Origin: CAYPLH01 sp964411505
Lineage (GTDB): Bacteria > Bacillota > Clostridia > CAYPLH01 > DUMO01
DNA: 34,440 nt
Assembly: GCA_964411505.1 (NCBI GenBank)
Contig: CAYPLH010000042.1
Span: forward strand, 1 to 34,440
Reading direction: 5' to 3'
Shown: positions 15,028 to 23,427 of the stretch, piece by piece
Layout: each line of letters starts with the position of its first letter
Numbering within the stretch: the first letter of the stretch is position 1
Position numbers and translations under genes: made by a program
The notes under the pieces: generated by a model
What the model was told of the DNA's origin: nothing
What the model saw: only the letters and a program-made list of their open reading frames with translations
Database searches by the model: none

Positions 15028-16680
15028 ATGACAGAGATAATTTTAGATGGAAAATATAAAATCATTAAAATGATTGGACGCGGTGGCATGGGTTCTGTCT
15101 ATGTTGCTGAAAATATTAAGCTTAACACGCTCTGGGCTATTAAGGAAATTAGTAGAAAACACCATAAGGCAGATTATGTAAAAGAATATGATATACTGAA
15201 GAACCTTAATCATCCAGCGCTCCCTCGAATATTTGATATTTTTGAGGAAAATGAAAACATATACATAGTTGAAGATTACATAGAGGGTACAAATCTTAAG
15301 GATTATCTTAAGCATTCAGGAACGATAGATGAGAGAACATCAATAAACTGGATATTGCAGCTATGCAGTGTACTTAAATATCTACATAGTTTCAAACCCA
15401 GTCCTATAATTTACCGCGATATGAAGCCGTCAAATATAATGCTAACTAAAGAAGGGGAGCTCAAGCTTGTAGATTTTGGAATTGCCAGGGAATACAAAGA
15501 AGACGCACAAACAGATACTGTTTTTATCGGAACGAGAGGCTATGCTGCACCTGAGCAGTTTGGTACAGGTCAAAGCTCATTTGCTACTGATATTTTTAGT
15601 TTAGGTGTGACAATGTATCATCTGATAACAGGATTGGACCCAAGTGTTCCTCCATATAAATTGCAGCCTATAAGAGACATTAAGCCGAATTTATCTTTTG
15701 GTATGGAGAACATAATCACAAGATGCACTCGTGAAAACCCGAACGAGCGCTACCAAAATATCGACGAACTGATAGCAGAAGTGAATAAGCTTGTTAAAAA
15801 GAATAGGTATTTTATCACTCAAGAGCCATTTGGAGAAAGCTTTAAAAGGCTGATACTTTGCGTGCTTGAAAATACTGAATTTGCTGTGGAGTTAGCTTGT
15901 GCTGTTGCAAAAAGTACTAATTTAAAAACATTAATAGTGGATACGGATATTTATGAAAGTCAACTTGATATTTATCTTAATTCTACAGGAAAGCTAGCAC
16001 ACCATATATCTGAATATAATGAAAGCCCTGTTGAAACAGCTTGGAGTATGGTTGGTAAAGGTATAGATTCTAGGAAAATAATTGAAAAGACTTCTTTAAA
16101 AATCAAAAAAAACTTACATATATTAAGTGGTGTTTTTAATTCGGCAAAGGTTTATGGAGGTAGTGTTGAATTTGGAAAAATAATAGATATGTCTTACAGA
16201 AGTTTTGACTTATGCATTGTGTTGGTTAACCGGAATAATGTATCCGAAGAAATAATAAAGAATGCAGACTATCTGATTTCGGCTATAAATGCAAATGTAG
16301 ACAAGATAAGAGAGTATAAAAAGCATATGGGTATAATCTGTGAAAGGTATAGGTATCCGTTAGAGCAAGTTAGATACGTAGCCTATGAGTACAAAAAAGA
16401 TATTAACCTTCCTATTTCTATTCTTAAGAAAGCTTTTTCTCCACCGTGCTATCTTGGGAAAATTGATTATAAACCCGAAAGAGAGAAGTGCCGTAATGAG
16501 GAAGTAATTTTTGCTGATTTGGCTGCTAAGCAGCTAAAAGAGGAGTACAAAGGTATACTTAAGCACTTTAATATTAAGATTAAACCTGATTATCTTGAAA
16601 GGCTTGTTTTGTTTTTTAAAAAGATAGGTAAGTCAGTTCGACATATAAAAAAGGACAGGGGTGAGAAATTTGATTGGTAA
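15028..16680 (+). CDS. Hanks-type Ser/Thr kinase fused to a CpaE/TadZ-like domain lacking a P-loop
   Basis: Residues 1-265 form a PknB-like kinase: glycine loop GRGGMG (17-22), ATP lysine K39 (AIKE), catalytic loop YRDMKPSN with D131, K133 and N136 (Tyr replaces the usual His of HRD), DFG with D149, and APEQFG. All catalytic residues are present. No transmembrane helix or PASTA domain follows. Instead residues about 270-520 resemble the receiver-less CpaE/TadZ (MinD-like) fold: RLILCVLEN, a helix, then LKTLIVDTDIYESQLDIYL (D305, D307) and FDLCIVLVNRNN. Where the GK[ST] P-loop should be there is only LENTEFAVEL, so nucleotide binding there is unlikely. ATG 15028 follows GGTGGTG (15018-15024); an in-frame TTG at 15016 is less likely. 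It is the first gene of the Tad-like operon and overlaps the next gene by 20 bp. Length 550. Confidence 0.88.
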   Translation: MTEIILDGKYKIIKMIGRGGMGSVYVAENIKLNTLWAIKEISRKHHKADYVKEYDILKNLNHPALPRIFDIFEENENIYIVEDYIEGTNLKDYLKHSGTIDERTSINWILQLCSVLKYLHSFKPSPIIYRDMKPSNIMLTKEGELKLVDFGIAREYKEDAQTDTVFIGTRGYAAPEQFGTGQSSFATDIFSLGVTMYHLITGLDPSVPPYKLQPIRDIKPNLSFGMENIITRCTRENPNERYQNIDELIAEVNKLVKKNRYFITQEPFGESFKRLILCVLENTEFAVELACAVAKSTNLKTLIVDTDIYESQLDIYLNSTGKLAHHISEYNESPVETAWSMVGKGIDSRKIIEKTSLKIKKNLHILSGVFNSAKVYGGSVEFGKIIDMSYRSFDLCIVLVNRNNVSEEIIKNADYLISAINANVDKIREYKKHMGIICERYRYPLEQVRYVAYEYKKDINLPISILKKAFSPPCYLGKIDYKPEREKCRNEEVIFADLAAKQLKEEYKGILKHFNIKIKPDYLERLVLFFKKIGKSVRHIKKDRGEKFDW

Positions 16681-17455
16681 AGATAAGCTCGTACTCATTC
16701 TTGCAGCGGTTTGCATTGTGATAGCCGGAATTTTATATTACTACAATAACATAGCTATTCCTGCAGTGTATCTAAAGACTGAACAAACTTTAAGATTTGA
16801 GTTGGATGATGATTTTATGCCCAAAGTCAGTGTAGCAGTTGTAGCTAACAACGGTATTGCACGGTATACTGTTTTGACAGCCGATATTGTGGATTCTTGT
16901 GTCAACATAGTTGAGATCCCTGTAAAATACACAGCTACAAATGCCGCATCACAAAAATCACAATTGATAAACAAAATAACAAAAGAAGATTTGCGACCTG
17001 GAGAGCAGATAATACTTGACAGCCTTTCAGTTGAGGAGAAGTGGTTTAATGAATATGACAGACTAAAAGAATATGAAGTCGAAAGTATAGTGTCCGGCGA
17101 GTTAAAGTCAGGTAACATTATAGATATTATAGTAAATTATGGCAATGGTGACTACGATGTAGTAGTTCCTAAAGTTAAAGTGCAAAAATTTATTGAAGGT
17201 AGTTTCACTCATGGAAACTCACAAGGTACTGCACCTTATAAGTCGCATAACTTGATACTTTCGGTTGACGAAATACAATACAAAGATCTTGAAATCGCTC
17301 AAAAGCTTGGTAAGTTGGAAACTAGACTATACATTGATGAAAGCCAGCCTGCAAGTCCGAAAACTTTTGTTTATGAAAAGGCAGTTAGTTTGCTAAATAT
17401 AGAAATTCAGAATAAAAAGGAACCCACACTGTCAGAGGATGGAGGAGGGGTATGA
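16661..17455 (+). CDS. cpaB: CpaB/RcpC-like SAF-domain membrane protein
   Basis: The 264-residue protein has one N-terminal transmembrane helix (about 8-27, LVLILAAVCIVIAGILYYY). A SAF-like beta-clip domain follows (about 55-130: VVANNGIARYTVLTADIV and EDLRPGEQIILDSL), then a second beta-rich region. This is the arrangement of the Flp pilus protein CpaB/RcpC, which sits outside the membrane and in Gram-negatives works with the secretin; no secretin is present here. The start GTG 16661 overlaps the kinase gene. A TTG at 16670 with AGGGGTGA just before it is an alternative. The gene end overlaps the next start by 4 bp. FlgA-type SAF proteins are another family with this domain, but the cpaE/cpaF neighbours favour CpaB. 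Confidence 0.75.
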   Translation: MRNLIGKDKLVLILAAVCIVIAGILYYYNNIAIPAVYLKTEQTLRFELDDDFMPKVSVAVVANNGIARYTVLTADIVDSCVNIVEIPVKYTATNAASQKSQLINKITKEDLRPGEQIILDSLSVEEKWFNEYDRLKEYEVESIVSGELKSGNIIDIIVNYGNGDYDVVVPKVKVQKFIEGSFTHGNSQGTAPYKSHNLILSVDEIQYKDLEIAQKLGKLETRLYIDESQPASPKTFVYEKAVSLLNIEIQNKKEPTLSEDGGGV

Positions 17456-18288
17456 TTATTTCTGTAATTTCACCAAGAAGAGGCTTGGGACAAACTACGA
17501 CTACTATAAATATTGCAGCAACTATTTCAAAACTACAAAGGAAACACTCCGTAATAATTGATACTGATACGTGCTTTAGTGATGTTGAATACTACTTGAG
17601 CAGTACATATGTCACTAAAGGGTTAGATGACTTTTGCTCCCTTTATAGATCTAATTTGATCTCAAATGCTGACTTTTCAAATTTTAGCAGTAAAATTCAT
17701 GAATATATTAATATTATGTCTGCCAACAAATGTTATGTGCTTAGTAAAGAAGAGATCAGGGAATTGTGTAGCTTGGCAAGAAAACATTATAGCTCAGTTT
17801 TAATTGATACTACAACTGCTACAAAAAAGGATTTTATTGAGTTATCTGACTGGATTGTTGTTTTATTAAATCAATCTGTAAGTACAATACAAAGATTTAT
17901 GGAATTTAATCAGCAGTTGATTCCGCTAAAAGATAGGATTGTGTTTGTAGTTAATTTTTATAACGAAAGCAGTATTAAGTACAGAGTATTGGAGATTAAG
18001 AAAAATCTTGAGGCTTTTGGGTTCTTAAATAAAGTTTTTATATTACCGTTTGAGCCTTTATTACTAAATGATGCTAATGAAAACTCAATGTTGAATTTCA
18101 CGGTAAATAACAATATTAATAAGAGTGAATATTTAGAAAGGATAGCTGACATTTCAAAGTTTATGCTTGGAATTAATGAGCGTCAAGCAGCTGTAAAGGA
18201 TAAAAAGCACGGTAAGTCAGCGGGTTTTAATTCATTCTTTTGTAACCGATTTTCACTGGGGGACGTAGAAACAATTATAAAAAGTTGA
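17452..18288 (+). CDS. TadZ/CpaE-like MinD-fold protein with a degenerate Walker A
   Basis: The 278-residue protein opens MIISVISPRRGLGQTTTTIN, the place of the deviant Walker A (KGGxGKTT). The essential second lysine is Gln (Q14) and the first is Arg (R9). The Walker A' region IIDTD (D37, D39) is kept. A CpaE/TadZ protein places the Tad machine at a site in the cell, and some TadZ proteins are known to have atypical ATP sites. No N-terminal receiver-like domain is present, unlike long CpaE forms. It starts in ATGA overlap with cpaB, behind GGAGGAGGGG, and is followed by the secretion ATPase gene after 10 bp. Family membership is supported by fold pattern and gene order. Confidence 0.8.
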   Translation: MIISVISPRRGLGQTTTTINIAATISKLQRKHSVIIDTDTCFSDVEYYLSSTYVTKGLDDFCSLYRSNLISNADFSNFSSKIHEYINIMSANKCYVLSKEEIRELCSLARKHYSSVLIDTTTATKKDFIELSDWIVVLLNQSVSTIQRFMEFNQQLIPLKDRIVFVVNFYNESSIKYRVLEIKKNLEAFGFLNKVFILPFEPLLLNDANENSMLNFTVNNNINKSEYLERIADISKFMLGINERQAAVKDKKHGKSAGFNSFFCNRFSLGDVETIIKS

Positions 18289-18298
18289 GGTATAAAGC

Positions 18299-19963
18299 AT
18301 GGTTTCTGAAAAGAATATGTTTTACGAGATTGCCAAACAGCTCAATAGAATATTTCAAGATGTTGATAGCTACAAATCCATTTTTGGAATTGACAAAAAG
18401 CAAGCAGAGAAAGAACTGAACCTCTACTCGCAAATGAAAGAAAAAGCAGTAGTAGGTGATAAATCAGCAAGTGATTATATTATTGGTCAGTTTGCTCGGC
18501 TTTTAAATACAGATGTTTTTAACCTTAAGGAAAGTAGCTTAAACAAAATTATTAATTTTGAAGATATATTACAAAATGATGTTCAAATAATTTTTGAGAT
18601 GCTGCTTTCTATGATAGATATGTCAGAAATTATTCTAAAATATGACTTATGCATTAAAATTACAGAGAAAGACATAAGACAAATTGCAGCTTCTGAAATA
18701 GAAAATATTAATATTAAATTTAATAACCGCCTTGCACAGCTTAGGCTTTTAGCAACTTTATCCTATGCAGAGGAGTATGGGCAAGGTTGTATAGACACCT
18801 TGCAGCATCAAAATATAAATGAAATTGGAATTATTGATAAGGATTATATTTACATAGTTTTTCAAGGTTGTAAAATTTATCTAGAATTTTTAAAATTTAA
18901 AGACACAAATGTAATACTGAATATTCAGAAAAAAACCACACAGAATTCAGTAATAAATTATGACGAACAAAACCCCACGCTTATTGCTTCAAAGATTAAC
19001 TCAAGCCGAATTACTGTTGCAGGGTTTGACTCAACTCCTTCGAGCGAAGAACTCTACTATAACGAAAGAATTTTTAATCTAAAAAAAATAACACTCGAAG
19101 AAATGCGAGATACATATAATACAATAAATTCTCTAATATTTGATTATCTACTATTGAATCAGAAGGGAAGGGGATCACACTTTATAACTGGGGCTGATAT
19201 GGGAGTCGGAAAATCTACTTTTTTGTTAGCTATGATGGAAAAAATACCTGACTACTGGGGTATAGGAATACTTGATACACAAAACGAGTTGCAGGCTCGC
19301 AAGAAGTACCCTCAGAAAAATATCAAGACATTAATCAGCAACAGCAAAAGGTCGGTATCTGAATCATTCGTAACTATGCTCAAAATGGCAAGGGATATTA
19401 TATACGTTGGTGAGATAACTACACCTTTTGAGGTGGAAGAGCTTATAAATGCCAGCCTTCGTTTAAATGCAGGAGTAGGCGCAACAATGCATTCAACATC
19501 GCCTTTTGAAGTGATAACAAATATAAGAAATCTTATGATGAGGACTGCGATGTATAACAGATCCGAAATAGCAGAAGCTGATGCTGCCCGGGGACTTGAT
19601 ATTATTATTCATTTAGCTAAGCTACCTAATGGAAGAATAGTTGTTGAAAATATTGTAGAAGTAGTTTGCTTAAATGAAAGCGATAATGTTGATATATTAT
19701 TTGACGGTAAAAACAGTGAAAAGATAGCGAACATCCTTAATCTGGTTCAAATTGCATTGAAAAAATATTTGAACGCTCAAACTTACAGGTATAATGAAAT
19801 CTTCAGGTATGACACTTCCAGTGATGATTGGAGCCTTTTGAATCTTCCCACCGAGCAGTATTGGTACAAAATTGCAAAGTTTGTGGAAAGAAAAGAAATT
19901 GATCAGTTCAAAGAACACTTTTTAGATATGAAAAATAAGCTTCACAAAATGGAGGTATCATAG
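18299..19963 (+). CDS. cpaF: CpaF/TadA-type secretion ATPase
   Basis: The 554-residue hexameric ATPase would power pilus assembly or secretion. Residues 1-270 are a divergent N-terminal domain. The motor domain has Walker A GADMGVGKST (K305), the Asp-box position GILDTQNEL, Walker B-like IIYVGEITTPFE (E372) and the His box ATMHSTSP (H398). In typical CpaF proteins the Walker B reads VGEVR; here Thr (T374) takes the place of that Arg. The catalytic Lys, Glu and His are all kept, so it is likely active. It starts at ATG 18299, 10 bp after tadZ, and TadB/TadC-like genes follow, as in tad loci generally. Confidence 0.9.
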   Translation: MVSEKNMFYEIAKQLNRIFQDVDSYKSIFGIDKKQAEKELNLYSQMKEKAVVGDKSASDYIIGQFARLLNTDVFNLKESSLNKIINFEDILQNDVQIIFEMLLSMIDMSEIILKYDLCIKITEKDIRQIAASEIENINIKFNNRLAQLRLLATLSYAEEYGQGCIDTLQHQNINEIGIIDKDYIYIVFQGCKIYLEFLKFKDTNVILNIQKKTTQNSVINYDEQNPTLIASKINSSRITVAGFDSTPSSEELYYNERIFNLKKITLEEMRDTYNTINSLIFDYLLLNQKGRGSHFITGADMGVGKSTFLLAMMEKIPDYWGIGILDTQNELQARKKYPQKNIKTLISNSKRSVSESFVTMLKMARDIIYVGEITTPFEVEELINASLRLNAGVGATMHSTSPFEVITNIRNLMMRTAMYNRSEIAEADAARGLDIIIHLAKLPNGRIVVENIVEVVCLNESDNVDILFDGKNSEKIANILNLVQIALKKYLNAQTYRYNEIFRYDTSSDDWSLLNLPTEQYWYKIAKFVERKEIDQFKEHFLDMKNKLHKMEVS

Positions 19964-19964
19964 G

Positions 19965-20993
19965 ATGGATATTACGATGCTCCTTAATGTGAGTATTTTA
20001 TTCGATTATATTAGAAGGTTGAGTAGCACTCTGAATCTAATGAGTATAGTTGCCTTTTTATGCTTTATGACTGGTACAGGGATGATCTTTTGGTACATAC
20101 TTAGGATATTGATATACAAAATTAGAAAGTATAAGTTTTTAACAGACAAAAGTAAAGCATCAAAGCTGACAGACTTAACTAAATGGCTCACTAAAAAACC
20201 TTTTTTTGAAGTATTGTTAAACATTACTGCCTCACGAATTTCAATGTTTACCGATTATTCTTATAATAGAAATGTTGAAATCTCAACTGTGATATTGGTA
20301 TCAATTCTGTCATTTACCAGTTTGTGTTTTGTGATATTCATTAACCAACCTAGGGTGGTATGGTATGTTCTTTTAACTTATTTGTTTTTAATCATGTTAT
20401 TTTTTGGTTTGATTCTACATGTATTAAATGTATCTGTGCGCTTAAGATTTACTGCAAAGCTTCCAGAAACTTTCAAGCTACTAAATTCTCGTTATATTAG
20501 TCATGGAAACATACTAAAAGCCATATCCCAATCTATTGAACTGGACGACTTTGATAGGGTAGTAAAGAAAGTGATGAGAACCATTCGCGATGTTTTAATA
20601 AAAAATGATATGAATGAAATTGACAATACGCTAAGTATGATTGAAAAAAACTATAATAATCAATTTTTGACTTTGCTTCTATGCTTGATAAAACATGCTC
20701 ATTACAAAGGTGGAGAAAAGGTAATTAAGCGGCAGTTTGAAAATGCAACAGAGGAGATACTGTTTGATATTGAAAATCAAAAGGATCTTGCCTCAACAAC
20801 AAGAATGTATATTCTAATGGCGATTGTAATGCCTCTAAGTATAATAGGCATCGAAAGATTTAATACTGCCTCTCTTGGAGATGCGTCATTGTTATTTTAC
20901 CAAAGCCCTTCGGGATATGGTATAAAGCTTGCAGTAATTATTGCCGTAATTATATATATTGGCTACATGTTGTTTCTTGAAAGGTCGGTTTAA
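19965..20993 (+). CDS. TadB-like inner membrane platform protein
   Basis: The 342-residue membrane protein has helices near 25-50, 105-125, 128-150, 285-302 and 318-340, enclosing a cytoplasmic helical domain (about 155-280) like the T2SSF domain of TadB/GspF proteins. Such proteins couple the CpaF motor to pilin insertion. Sequence is diverged and the call rests on topology and position directly after cpaF. ATG 19965 is one base after the cpaF stop, with GGAGG (19951-19955) within the end of cpaF, so translation is coupled. Confidence 0.75.
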   Translation: MDITMLLNVSILFDYIRRLSSTLNLMSIVAFLCFMTGTGMIFWYILRILIYKIRKYKFLTDKSKASKLTDLTKWLTKKPFFEVLLNITASRISMFTDYSYNRNVEISTVILVSILSFTSLCFVIFINQPRVVWYVLLTYLFLIMLFFGLILHVLNVSVRLRFTAKLPETFKLLNSRYISHGNILKAISQSIELDDFDRVVKKVMRTIRDVLIKNDMNEIDNTLSMIEKNYNNQFLTLLLCLIKHAHYKGGEKVIKRQFENATEEILFDIENQKDLASTTRMYILMAIVMPLSIIGIERFNTASLGDASLLFYQSPSGYGIKLAVIIAVIIYIGYMLFLERSV

Positions 20994-20996
20994 ATA

Positions 20997-22145
20997 ATGA
21001 AGATGATAGTAAACAGAGCAGTCAACTATTTTTATATTTTACCATTATGTTTAGCATTTATTTTTGTTGTATCCTACTTATTGAAAAGAGAGAACAGAAT
21101 TAAAAAGGTTTTTAACTTGATGCCCAAAAGTGATAGTAAGACTAAAGCATTTACATGGGTTTTTAGGAAGCTCATACCTGTGGAGTCAAAGCTTTATAGG
21201 TATTATTCATCAGTTTTGCTTAAGTTTAGTAAAATATCTTTTGAGAAGCTTTGTATTTGCAAAGCTATGGCATTTTTTGTGACGTTAATATTAATCCTCT
21301 TAATAAAGCAGACAAATATCGTGATTGAAACTAAGGAAATTTTTACTGAGGTTAACTACAAGACTGATTTTATCTATAAATTATCAGAAACTATTGATAA
21401 GACAGATATTTTTGAAAAAGAAATTCAGTACTTATCAGAAGCTATTGAAACGATTACCAAAAAAGATATTATCAATGAGCAAATTGTACAAATGAAAATT
21501 AGAAATATTATTTTAGAAAACAATATTGAGACACCAATACCCGTTGAAAGTATGATAAATAGAGTATACCACCGTATTAGAGATTATTATGAAATAAGAA
21601 ATGTGAATTTTTTTAATTATGTGATTTGGGCATTGGGTTTCTCATTTATTCCTGAGCTTTTGCTGATCGTTAAGAATATGTATATTAAGTCTGAAACTGA
21701 AAGGGAACTGAGATTTTTAAAGAAACTAATAATTATGAACGGAAGTATTAAACCAGTTGATTTTTTGACTGTACTAAAAATACTGATTAGTAAGTCGAAA
21801 TATTACAAGAACATTCTACTTGATATTGAGGAAAGTAACCGGCTTAATTCAACTAACAATAAAGAAATTTATAAATTCAGAATCAAAAAGGCCAGAAATA
21901 TTGAAGAAAAAATTTTTTTTGAAAAGCTGGATGAAGCTAACAACTACGATTTTGACCAAGCAATCAACAATATTGAAAATGAATTTAAGTTAGAAAGAAG
22001 AGAGCTTGCAAGAAAAATCCGAAAAAGAATTGAATCTATTCATCTTTCAGGAATGATCGGAGCAATGGTAATAATAGTACTAATGATATTGTATCTGATT
22101 ATCCCTTGGATGGAACTATACAACATGAAACAAATGGTGTTTTAA
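20997..22145 (+). CDS. TadC-like inner membrane platform protein
   Basis: The 382-residue protein has membrane segments near 12-28, 88-104, 205-225 and a C-terminal helix (about 352-375, GMIGAMVIIVLMILYLIIPW). Its charged cytoplasmic region (about 230-345) matches a T2SSF-type layout. It would pair with the preceding protein as the TadB/TadC platform. The start is 3 bp after the preceding stop. It is Lys/Glu-rich and diverged, so the assignment is by topology and order. The 159 bp after it hold no clear structure. Confidence 0.7.
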   Translation: MKMIVNRAVNYFYILPLCLAFIFVVSYLLKRENRIKKVFNLMPKSDSKTKAFTWVFRKLIPVESKLYRYYSSVLLKFSKISFEKLCICKAMAFFVTLILILLIKQTNIVIETKEIFTEVNYKTDFIYKLSETIDKTDIFEKEIQYLSEAIETITKKDIINEQIVQMKIRNIILENNIETPIPVESMINRVYHRIRDYYEIRNVNFFNYVIWALGFSFIPELLLIVKNMYIKSETERELRFLKKLIIMNGSIKPVDFLTVLKILISKSKYYKNILLDIEESNRLNSTNNKEIYKFRIKKARNIEEKIFFEKLDEANNYDFDQAINNIENEFKLERRELARKIRKRIESIHLSGMIGAMVIIVLMILYLIIPWMELYNMKQMVF

Positions 22146-22304
22146 GGGTTGTGTTTACCACTGAAGTGAAATATTCACAGTTATTTTAAGCAAGACGCAT
22201 GAACGCCGATAAACAAATGAAATTAATACTGTAGTACTACTGACTTTTTTGATGATGTGTAATCTTCGGTACTAAATATAAGGCTATGAAAGGGGGAATT
22301 AGAG

Positions 22305-22700
22305 ATTAAAGATATTATTTATGACATTATTATAAGTGTACTTGTCTTAACGCTACTCTGTATTGCAGTAATACCACTGTTTCGTGGCAATATGGATATA
22401 ATTTTGGCAGCATCTAAGGAAGCTGATAATATGGACAAGAACTACGAGGAAGGTATATTGAACACAGGAAAAACTAAAGTTATGGGAAGTGATGTGATAT
22501 CTGTTATAAGGTATTACAGCAATAAGTCCACTGTTGAGATCCGAGTGATTAAAGAAGGAGGTGAAGATAAAGTTTACTGTTCAGGAGAGAACTATAATTC
22601 CGATAATTTTTATATAGGTTATGAATATGTTTTTAATGCGGATTATATCTATGCTGAAGGTAAACTTGTAGGTGTAATTTATGAGCAGATAATGGAGTAA
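22305..22700 (+). CDS. Small pilin-like membrane protein, apparent ATT start
   Basis: From the ATT at 22305 the frame encodes IKDIIYDIIISVLVLTLLCI and so on: a hydrophobic helix at about residues 4-24, then a soluble domain with KVMGSDVISVIRYYSNKSTVEIRVI. The first ATG in frame (22392) lies after the helix and has no ribosome binding site. There is no ATG, GTG or TTG between the upstream stop (22287-22289) and 22392. AAGGGGG (22289-22295) sits 9 nt before the ATT. I therefore read the gene as 131 residues with a rare ATT start; a sequencing error is the alternative. With one N-terminal helix and an external domain after TadC, it is a candidate minor pilin or pilus-associated protein of no named family. 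Confidence 0.65.
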   Translation: MKDIIYDIIISVLVLTLLCIAVIPLFRGNMDIILAASKEADNMDKNYEEGILNTGKTKVMGSDVISVIRYYSNKSTVEIRVIKEGGEDKVYCSGENYNSDNFYIGYEYVFNADYIYAEGKLVGVIYEQIME

Positions 22701-22916
22701 GTAGGGAGCTTTATTACCATTGGGCATCAAATGGCTTGTTGACCGCTGAATGATTATACATATTGTTGTATTAGGGAGTCCTTTTTAGAAATAGTTTACC
22801 CAAGATAAGTGGTGGTTTTTTGAAACGCTATATTTTCATTAAACATATTTTGCCAATGTTGTAGAGCAGTTAACTAGAAATTAATTTATTAAATTACCAA
22901 GAAAGGAAGATGATTT

Positions 22917-23327
22917 ATGTCAAAAACTAGAATTTCATTTCTAAAAGTGTTAAAAAGTAATAAGGGAGGGTTAGCCACTATTATTGCTATAGTAGTGTCA
23001 ATTATAATGGTGCTTTCACTTGTTTCCTATTCTCTTTTAAATCAGGTAGCCGGTGCTAAAGCTACAGCGGATAATGCAGCAATGGAGCAGCAGAAAATAA
23101 ATATTATGCTGCAGAACCCGAATATTGTAACGGGGAATGTAGTAAAGGATTATATGAGAAATGAAACGGAACTAGGTATTAGTGTAACTGTAGATGGCAT
23201 AAGCAGCGGTGAGGTCGCTGCTAGTAATATTGTTGACAGTGTACTATATAAAATGACTAAAGATTACAATGAGGATGGGCTATTGTCCTCAATAGAGTTT
23301 GAACAGCTTGATTTAAGCTGGAATTAG
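22917..23327 (+). CDS. Candidate pilin subunit with prepilin-like N-terminus
   Basis: The 136-residue protein has a basic leader (MSKTRISFLKVLKSNKGG), then a hydrophobic helix LATIIAIVVSIIMVLSLVSY and a small domain. A Lys/Gly pair directly before the helix is the layout of prepilin peptidase substrates (class III / Flp-like), with cleavage expected near KGG. The typical Glu at position +5 is absent. ATG 22917 follows AAGGA (22902-22906). Its position after the TadC-like gene suits the main structural pilin. No prepilin peptidase gene is present in the window, so processing would need one elsewhere. The 216 bp upstream (22701-22916) show no gene. Confidence 0.7.
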   Translation: MSKTRISFLKVLKSNKGGLATIIAIVVSIIMVLSLVSYSLLNQVAGAKATADNAAMEQQKINIMLQNPNIVTGNVVKDYMRNETELGISVTVDGISSGEVAASNIVDSVLYKMTKDYNEDGLLSSIEFEQLDLSWN

Positions 23328-23427
23328 TACATGATTTTTGAGAATACAGCGAAAATATTCTGTATTTCAATTTGTCCATATTTTAAGCAGCAGCGCACCA
23401 TTAACAAGAATTTAAAAGGAGAGCACA

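Noticed and set aside
16661..17455. Flagellar FlgA (SAF domain)
   Set aside because: No flagellar genes nearby; cpaE/cpaF/tadBC-type neighbours favour CpaB.
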